Source of the DNA: an uncultured Bacteroidaceae bacterium
GTDB taxonomy: Bacteria > Bacteroidota > Bacteroidia > Bacteroidales > Bacteroidaceae
Direction: 5' to 3'
DNA: 58,029 nucleotides
Assembly (NCBI GenBank): GCA_934271655.1
Contig: CAKQRW010000013.1
Coordinates: forward strand, 1 to 58,029
The position numbers and the translations under genes are program-made. Under the pieces are notes generated by a model. It was not told the DNA's origin, searched no databases, and saw only the letters and a list, made by a program, of their open reading frames with translations. This document shows, one piece after another, positions 52,290-58,029 of the stretch. Positions within the stretch are counted from its first letter, which is position 1, and each line of letters begins with the position of its first letter.

Positions 52290-55200
52290 ATGAAAAAAAA
52301 TAACAACATACTGGGACAGGGCATAGCCAACACCCTCCGCATAGCGACAGGACTCGTGATGCTGTCAGGAGCCACAACCGTCGTTGCGCAGGAAGCAGCC
52401 GATGCTCCTGAGAAAGCCCCCAAGACAGCTGTGGCAAAGACTCCACACTACGAGATGAAGGAAGTGAGCGGCTACGTCTACGACGCCGCCACAAAAACAC
52501 CAATCGACGGTGCTAAGGTGCAGGCCTACGGCAACAACAGATACTCTGTCATGACAGACGAGACAGGCAAATATACCATCCAGGTGCCTGTCTTCGTCAA
52601 CTCACTCTATATCACCGTGCCAGAATATAACGGCATACAGCTGAGCTTCGACGGTGACAAGGCTCCTGCAGCCAACCTCTACAGCAGCAAGTTCGCCGCA
52701 GCCTACTCCACCTCCACTTCCATCACAGCCAGCAGCAAGGCCGAGGTAGCCAACACGTCTGCCATCAGCGTGGACGAGGAGATAGAGAACAAGCTCTCTG
52801 GCGATATCCACACCATCAACCGCACAGGCATGCGCGGCCAGGGCGTGGCCATGTTTGTGCGCGGACTGAACTCGCTCAACATCAATGCCCAGCCTCTCAT
52901 CGTGCTCGACGGCATGATTATGGACCCGCAGCTCGACCGCACCAGCGTGCATGACGGCTTCTTCAACAACATCATCGCCGGCATCGACCCAGAGGACATC
53001 GAGTCGGTCGAGGTGATGAAGAACGCCACCTCCATCTATGGAGCGCGCGGAGCCAACGGCGTGGTGGTCATCAACACCAAGCGCGGACACTCCATGGCCA
53101 CGAAAATCAATGTGACAGCCAACGCTGGCTTTGAGCTCAAGCCAAGCCTCACACCAATGATGAACGCAGGAGAGTATCGCAGCTACATCAGCGAGCTCAT
53201 CGGAACGACCAAGGCAGGACAAGACAACGCCACCATCGGAGCGTCCATACCGTTCCTCAACGACAACCCGTCCTACTACTGGTATCCCATGTACCACAAC
53301 GAGACCAACTGGTCTGACGGTCTCTACCGCATGGCCGCCACACAAAACTATAAGGTGAATGTGCAGGGCGGTGACGACATTGCCATGTACAACCTATCCC
53401 TTGGCTACGCCAACTCGGCCTCGACAGCCAAGGACAACAGCTTCGACCGTCTGAACATACGTTTCAACACCGATATAGCCTTGGTCAAGAACGTGTCCAC
53501 GCAGCTCGACCTCTCATTCTCGAAGATGGCATACAACCTGCGCGACAACGGATGGGCTGAGAGCTACACCACAAGCAACATATCATCACCCAACGTGCTC
53601 GGACTCATACAGACACCTTTCCTCTCTAAGTATGGATACTACACAGGCGAGGACGGCAAGCTGCACCAGTCGTCTGTCTACGCTGGCAAGTATGTTGACG
53701 ACAGCAACTACCCATTCAGCTACGCATCGGCATACGGGAAAAACACAGCCCTTGCCAACCCATACTGGATACTGGAGAACGGAGAGGGCAACAACAAAAA
53801 CCGCCAGGAGGTCACTCAGTTCAACCTGAACATCATGCCAAAGTGGCAGATCACGAGCAACCTGGACATCACCAACCGCTTCGCCTACCAGCTGAACCGC
53901 TCCAATGAGAAATACTACATGCCAGAGGCGGGCACACCTGTGTTCAACTACGAGGGCTACGGCGACATCACATCTGTGGTCAAGTCACTTTTCTCCAAGG
54001 AGACATCCGTGTATGAGGACCTCAGGCTCAACTGGCATGGCGACTTCGGAAAGCACTATGTGAGCGCCTTCGGAGGCATGCGCTTCACAAGCAACAGATA
54101 CTCCGACTCACACATGCGCTCATACAACACAGGCAACGACAAGATGCCAAACATGAGCAACTCCAACAAGTTCCCAAGCGTAAACGGAACACAGGACGGA
54201 TGGAACAACCTCGCCTACTACCTCCAGGCACGCTGGGCCATCAAGAACACCTATTTCCTTGAGGGAACAGTCTCAGCCGAGACATCATCACGATTTGGAA
54301 AAGACACAGCGGAAGGCATCAAGCTCTTCGGAGTGACATGGGGAATCTTCCCAAGCCTGCAGGCTGGATGGGTCATCTCCAACGAGCCATGGATGCAGAA
54401 GGCAAGAGGCATCGACTACCTCAAGCTCACAGCAGGATATGACGAGTCGGGCAATGACAATATCGACTATTCGGCCGCACGCACATACTTCAAGTCATAC
54501 ACATTCCTCAAGACAGCCACCGCTCTCCAGTTGGCCAACATCGAGAATCCGGCCATACAGTGGGAGACCACACGCAAATGGAATGTGGCGCTCGACGGCT
54601 CGTTCCTCAACAACCGCCTGCAGGCAGGCGTAGACTTCTACGTGTCAAACACAGACAACCTCATCACCTACAAGACCATCAACTACATGGCAGGACAGGC
54701 AGGCTACCTGTGCAACGACGGCGCGCTGCGCAACATAGGCGCTGAGGCCAAGGCCAACGCCATCCTGGTAAACACCAAGAACTTCAAGTGGCAACTGGGA
54801 CTGAGCCTCGGACACTACAAGAATGAGATCACAGCCCTGCCAGAAGGCTCCTACACACAGAAGATATACGGCGCAGAGGTCATCACGTCTGTAGGCAAGG
54901 CTGCAGGACTCTTCTACGGCTACAAGACCAGCGGCGTGTTCTCTACAGAGCAAGAAGCCGCATCTGCCACTACAAAGACAGAAGACGGACACCTGAAATA
55001 CCCTACAGGCATCACCCAGAACCCGTACCGCAACTTCTCAGCAGGCGACATGCACTTCGTGGACCAGGACGACAATGGCATCATCGACGAGAACGACAAG
55101 ACTGTCATCGGTGACCCCAACCCCGACATCTACGGCAACATCTACACCAATCTCTCCTACAAGAGATGGACACTCGATGTCTACTTCAAGTACTCGCTGG

Positions 55201-55619
55201 GCAACGACATCTACAACTACCAGCGCTCGCAGCTCGAATCGCTCAACAAGTTCTACAACCAGACCACAGCAGCTCTCAACCGATGGACATGCGAAGGCGA
55301 CAAGGCTCTCCTGCCACGCGTCATGTCAACAGAGTCTGAGCAGTGGGTCAACAACGAGCGCTTCTCCGACCGCTGGATAGAGGACGGCTCATTCATCAAG
55401 CTCAAGAAGGTGCGCCTCTCCTATGAGTTGCCTGTCAACACCTCATGGCTTCAGGGACTGACAGTATGGGCAGAGGCCAACAACCTCTTCACCCTCACTA
55501 AGTACACAGGCAAAGACCCTGAGTTCTCATGCGGCAACGGCGTGCTCTACCAGGGCATCGACGCAGGCCTGCTCCCAAGCAACAGAAGCTTCAACCTCGG
55601 TGTAAAGATAAATCTGTAA
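52290..55619 (+). CDS. SusC/RagA-type TonB-dependent transporter 2
   Basis: 1109 residues. Signal peptide ending TTVVAQ, an acidic/Ala-Pro-Lys linker, a carboxypeptidase-D-like domain (VSGYVYDAATKTPIDGAKVQAYG..GKYTIQVP), plug domain (RGLNSLNINAQPLIVLDGMI, IESVEVMKNATSIYGARGANGVVVINTKRG) and barrel ending SFNLGVKINL. It is clearly diverged from SusC 1, so the two modules are not a recent duplication. Confidence 0.95.
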   Translation: MKKNNNILGQGIANTLRIATGLVMLSGATTVVAQEAADAPEKAPKTAVAKTPHYEMKEVSGYVYDAATKTPIDGAKVQAYGNNRYSVMTDETGKYTIQVPVFVNSLYITVPEYNGIQLSFDGDKAPAANLYSSKFAAAYSTSTSITASSKAEVANTSAISVDEEIENKLSGDIHTINRTGMRGQGVAMFVRGLNSLNINAQPLIVLDGMIMDPQLDRTSVHDGFFNNIIAGIDPEDIESVEVMKNATSIYGARGANGVVVINTKRGHSMATKINVTANAGFELKPSLTPMMNAGEYRSYISELIGTTKAGQDNATIGASIPFLNDNPSYYWYPMYHNETNWSDGLYRMAATQNYKVNVQGGDDIAMYNLSLGYANSASTAKDNSFDRLNIRFNTDIALVKNVSTQLDLSFSKMAYNLRDNGWAESYTTSNISSPNVLGLIQTPFLSKYGYYTGEDGKLHQSSVYAGKYVDDSNYPFSYASAYGKNTALANPYWILENGEGNNKNRQEVTQFNLNIMPKWQITSNLDITNRFAYQLNRSNEKYYMPEAGTPVFNYEGYGDITSVVKSLFSKETSVYEDLRLNWHGDFGKHYVSAFGGMRFTSNRYSDSHMRSYNTGNDKMPNMSNSNKFPSVNGTQDGWNNLAYYLQARWAIKNTYFLEGTVSAETSSRFGKDTAEGIKLFGVTWGIFPSLQAGWVISNEPWMQKARGIDYLKLTAGYDESGNDNIDYSAARTYFKSYTFLKTATALQLANIENPAIQWETTRKWNVALDGSFLNNRLQAGVDFYVSNTDNLITYKTINYMAGQAGYLCNDGALRNIGAEAKANAILVNTKNFKWQLGLSLGHYKNEITALPEGSYTQKIYGAEVITSVGKAAGLFYGYKTSGVFSTEQEAASATTKTEDGHLKYPTGITQNPYRNFSAGDMHFVDQDDNGIIDENDKTVIGDPNPDIYGNIYTNLSYKRWTLDVYFKYSLGNDIYNYQRSQLESLNKFYNQTTAALNRWTCEGDKALLPRVMSTESEQWVNNERFSDRWIEDGSFIKLKKVRLSYELPVNTSWLQGLTVWAEANNLFTLTKYTGKDPEFSCGNGVLYQGIDAGLLPSNRSFNLGVKINL

Positions 55620-55634
55620 TTCTCATGCGCACAG

Positions 55635-55660
55635 GAGCGGGCGGCAGCAGCCGTCCACTC
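55635..55660 (+). other. hairpin between susC 2 and susD 2
   Basis: GAG-GGGCGGC pairs with GCCGTCC-CTC around loop AGCA (one internal mismatch, one G-U). It is flanked by two copies of CATGCGCA. It may tune the ratio of the two proteins. Confidence 0.6.
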
Positions 55661-55692
55661 ACATGCGCAAGAACAAATAAAAACATCTCACT

Positions 55693-57792
55693 ATGACAAA
55701 CAAGAATATCAAACAATATATCCTTCGCGCAGCTGTGCTGGCATTGCCCGTATGCGGAATGGCCGGCCTGTCATCTTGCGAAGACCTGATGACCGTAGAC
55801 ACGGGCGACAAGGCCTATGTCAACGCGCAAGACACGCTCTACTCATACCTTGGCGTGATGCGCGCCATGCAGGATGTGGCAGAGCGGCAAGTCATACTCG
55901 GCGAGATACGCGGCGACCTTGTGGAGTCTACGCAGTACACTACCGACACTCTCTATGCCATATCCAATTTCGACGACGTCAAAGACGACAAGTGCTCCAT
56001 GCTGCAGGTGAGCGACTACTACAATGTCATCAACAACTGCAACTTCTATATCGCCAACGCCGACACATCGGCCATCAAGTCGAACATTAAGTACATGGTG
56101 CCTGAATATGCGCAGGTCAAGACCATCAGAGCATGGGCTTACCTCCAGCTTGTGAAGAACTACAAGGAAGTGCCATACATCACTGTGCCAGTGAAGAACC
56201 TCAATGTCATCGAGCAGTTTGACCACGCCAACAACATGGTCAACAAAGACAACCTTGTCGACAAGGTCATAGAAGACGGCCTGCTCGACTTCATCGACAC
56301 AAGCTATCCGCAGTATGGCTCACCAAGCCAGAAGTGGGGTGACTGGAGCAACGGCTCGGTCAGCATATCAGCCCGCCTTTGTTTCCTGCCAGTGAGGGTG
56401 GTACTTGGCGACATGTACCTGCTCCGCGGAGCGAGCCAGAGCGACTATGAGAAGGCCGCTGGCTACTACTTCGACTTCTTGAAGAACGAGAAGACACCGC
56501 TCTACAGACAGTACTGCTCCATGACAGTCAATCCGCGCAACGGCAAGAAGAGCTATTCCTATTCCAACAACTGGGGAAGATTCGCTGCCACATACAGCTA
56601 CGACGAGGCAAACAACGAAGTCATATCCCTCATCCCAGGCTCGGCCAATGCTGGCTTCGGCAAGATGCTGACACGCGTGGCAGACATCTACGGCTACACG
56701 CCATCGTCATCACAGTCGTCAAGCACAAGCACCGACAATGACGGCAACGCCAATACCGACGCCAACGGCAACACTACCAGCGAGGCCTCAGGAGCCATAT
56801 CCGTCACACGCAACTACAAGCGTCAGTATGGCCCGTCCAACGCTTACCAAAATGTTGTCAACCAGCAGACGTACGTCAACTACACAGGAGCCACAAGCAC
56901 CAACATGATAGCTACATACTACCAGAACAGCGACTCGCGCTATGGCCTCTCTGTAGAAGACTACACCTACGAGGGCGATGCCTACCCTCTCTGCAGCAAG
57001 GCTGCCTCAGGCTCCGCTTTCTACTACACCATTCCTCTCTACCGCAAGAGCCTCATCTGGCTGAGACTGGCAGAAGCGCTCAACCGCTCAGGCTATCCTG
57101 AGTTTGCATTCGCTATCCTCAAGGACGGCATCAACCAGTACACCATCCCTAGCATCATAGAGAAGAACAAAACTGATGAGGATGGCAACTTCATCCCTGT
57201 GCTTGATGAAGAGGGCAACCCTACAGGCCAGTATGAGAGAGAGCGTCTGCTCGACCACGGCTCATTCGGCGCCATGTACTATGTGACAGACTCCACTATG
57301 GTAAAGGAATTCACAGCAAAGTACCCATTCACTGACGAGGTGTGGAACTCGACCTACGGCATCCATGCCAAGGGCACAGGTTTTGGCTCGTGGACATCAT
57401 CTGATGATGGAGCCATTTCGACCAACATCTCTGGCTACCGCGACACCCTCTACTACGACTACTCTAAGCTCCTGCTCGCACAGGGCGTGGACATAAAGAG
57501 CGAGAGCACCACAAGAGAAGACATCATCAACGCTGTGGAGAACATCATCGTGGATGAGCTTGCGCTTGAGACCGCCTTCGAGGGAAACCGATTCAACGAC
57601 CTTGTACGCATAGCCGAGCACAAGAACGCCTCTGGCTACAAAGGCACAGAATGGCTCGCCACGAAGATAGCCAACCGCGGATCAAAGGCTGCCACAGACG
57701 ATTCTCCAGCTGTGGACGGCTACGACGCGGCTCTCTACTCCAAGCTGACCAATACGGCCAACTGGTATCTGCCTCTTCCTGAATGGAAGTAG
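55693..57792 (+). CDS. SusD/RagB-type surface lipoprotein 2
   Basis: 699 residues. Lipobox LSSC with Cys29 followed by EDL. SusD-like helices: NVINNCNFYIANAD, IRAWAYLQLVKNYKEVPYITVPV, ARLCFLPVRVVLGDMYLLRG, YRKSLIWLRLAEALNRSGYPEFAF and C-terminal LALETAFEGNRFNDLVRIAEHK, TANWYLPLPEWK. A low-complexity Ser/Asp/Asn/Gly insertion lies at about 335-366. Last gene of the unit. Confidence 0.93.
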   Translation: MTNKNIKQYILRAAVLALPVCGMAGLSSCEDLMTVDTGDKAYVNAQDTLYSYLGVMRAMQDVAERQVILGEIRGDLVESTQYTTDTLYAISNFDDVKDDKCSMLQVSDYYNVINNCNFYIANADTSAIKSNIKYMVPEYAQVKTIRAWAYLQLVKNYKEVPYITVPVKNLNVIEQFDHANNMVNKDNLVDKVIEDGLLDFIDTSYPQYGSPSQKWGDWSNGSVSISARLCFLPVRVVLGDMYLLRGASQSDYEKAAGYYFDFLKNEKTPLYRQYCSMTVNPRNGKKSYSYSNNWGRFAATYSYDEANNEVISLIPGSANAGFGKMLTRVADIYGYTPSSSQSSSTSTDNDGNANTDANGNTTSEASGAISVTRNYKRQYGPSNAYQNVVNQQTYVNYTGATSTNMIATYYQNSDSRYGLSVEDYTYEGDAYPLCSKAASGSAFYYTIPLYRKSLIWLRLAEALNRSGYPEFAFAILKDGINQYTIPSIIEKNKTDEDGNFIPVLDEEGNPTGQYERERLLDHGSFGAMYYVTDSTMVKEFTAKYPFTDEVWNSTYGIHAKGTGFGSWTSSDDGAISTNISGYRDTLYYDYSKLLLAQGVDIKSESTTREDIINAVENIIVDELALETAFEGNRFNDLVRIAEHKNASGYKGTEWLATKIANRGSKAATDDSPAVDGYDAALYSKLTNTANWYLPLPEWK

Positions 57793-57810
57793 CAAACAAC
57801 ATGACACACT

Positions 57811-57876
57811 AAGTGCATTTGGCAAATAGACCAAGTGCATCCTGCAAATAAACGAGGTGCCCTGCACAGGCAAAAG
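57811..57876. repeat. 22-bp repeat running into the terminator
   Basis: AAGTGCATTTGGCAAATAGA at 57811, AAGTGCATCCTGCAAATAAA at 57833 and AGGTGCCCTGCACAGGCAAA at 57855 are exactly 22 bp apart. The third copy is the left arm of the terminator. Confidence 0.75.
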
Positions 57877-57914
57877 TCTTGAACATCTATGACTTTTGCC
57901 CCTGCAGGGCACCT
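57855..57914 (+). terminator. terminator of the fasciclin-SusCD unit
   Basis: 22 paired bases: AGGTGCCCTGCA/TGCAGGGCACCT and GGCAAAAGTC/GACTTTTGCC with a two-base internal mismatch and a 12-nt loop. Followed by a pyrimidine-rich stretch, not a pure T-run. Confidence 0.8.
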
Positions 57915-57999
57915 CCTATTATATCCCCTTTCTTTTATGTAGCCTGGCACCACGTAACCATCCGAAAATAGCCGACTTTCCCACCACATTTGAATTGCA

Positions 58000-58007
58000 T
58001 AACTTTG
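58000..58007 (+). promoter_or_regulatory. -7 box for a gene beyond the right edge
   Basis: TAACTTTG, a perfect TAnnTTTG, 22 bp from the window end on the plus strand. Confidence 0.5.
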
Positions 58008-58029
58008 CAGCAAAAAAGTCATGTTCAAT

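Overview
The window looks like a chromosomal segment of a Bacteroidales bacterium, most likely Prevotella or a close relative. Evidence: repeated promoter -7 boxes of the form TAnnTTTG, almost no Shine-Dalgarno sites, a fused LpxC-FabZ gene, an AmpG/SpoIID/DUF4922 neighbourhood, and two SusC/SusD pairs with lipoproteins carrying acidic residues straight after the lipobox cysteine. No rRNA, tRNA, transposase, phage gene or CRISPR array was seen.

Layout. 1-600: spacer with a fourteen-unit 22-bp tandem array and the clpB terminator. 613-11320, minus strand: a ClpB lacking its N-terminal domain, a probably inactive S41 peptidase lipoprotein, two AmpG-like permeases, a SpoIID/LytB protein and a glycosyltransferase fused to a HIT/GalT-like DUF4922 domain. 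11666-18917, plus strand: a queuosine operon (yhhQ-like transporter and queF) behind an apparent tandem preQ1-I riboswitch, then phoH (probably leaderless), purC, ubiE/menG, aroE and a secreted GH30 enzyme. 19407-30556, minus strand: a secreted GH128-like glycosidase, an M64 peptidase, uvrA (coding minisatellite at its 5' end), pyrF, prfA and purM. 30685-38249, plus strand: lpxD, lpxC/fabZ, lpxA, a PF07929-type protein, miaA and a class A penicillin-binding protein. 38250-39764: a 1.5-kb spacer with several repeat arrays, one made of palindromic 22-bp units with a compensatory change. 39765-57792, plus strand: an 18-kb, seven-gene unit Fas-SusC-SusD-Fas-Fas-SusC-SusD with one promoter at the front and one strong terminator at the end, with no glycosidase and no regulator.

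How they work together. lpxD-lpxC/fabZ-lpxA is the start of lipid A synthesis, adjoining a peptidoglycan synthase. The AmpG/SpoIID/DUF4922 block is probably for peptidoglycan turnover or muropeptide salvage. yhhQ and queF handle 7-deazaguanines and the leader RNA should sense preQ1. The fasciclin/SusCD unit is probably a surface capture and TonB-dependent import machine for an unidentified ligand.

The best candidates for something undescribed are the double fasciclin-SusCD operon, the tandem preQ1 leader, the GT2-DUF4922 fusion in its peptidoglycan context, and the strict 22-bp periodicity shared by tandem arrays of unrelated sequence, often beside terminators.
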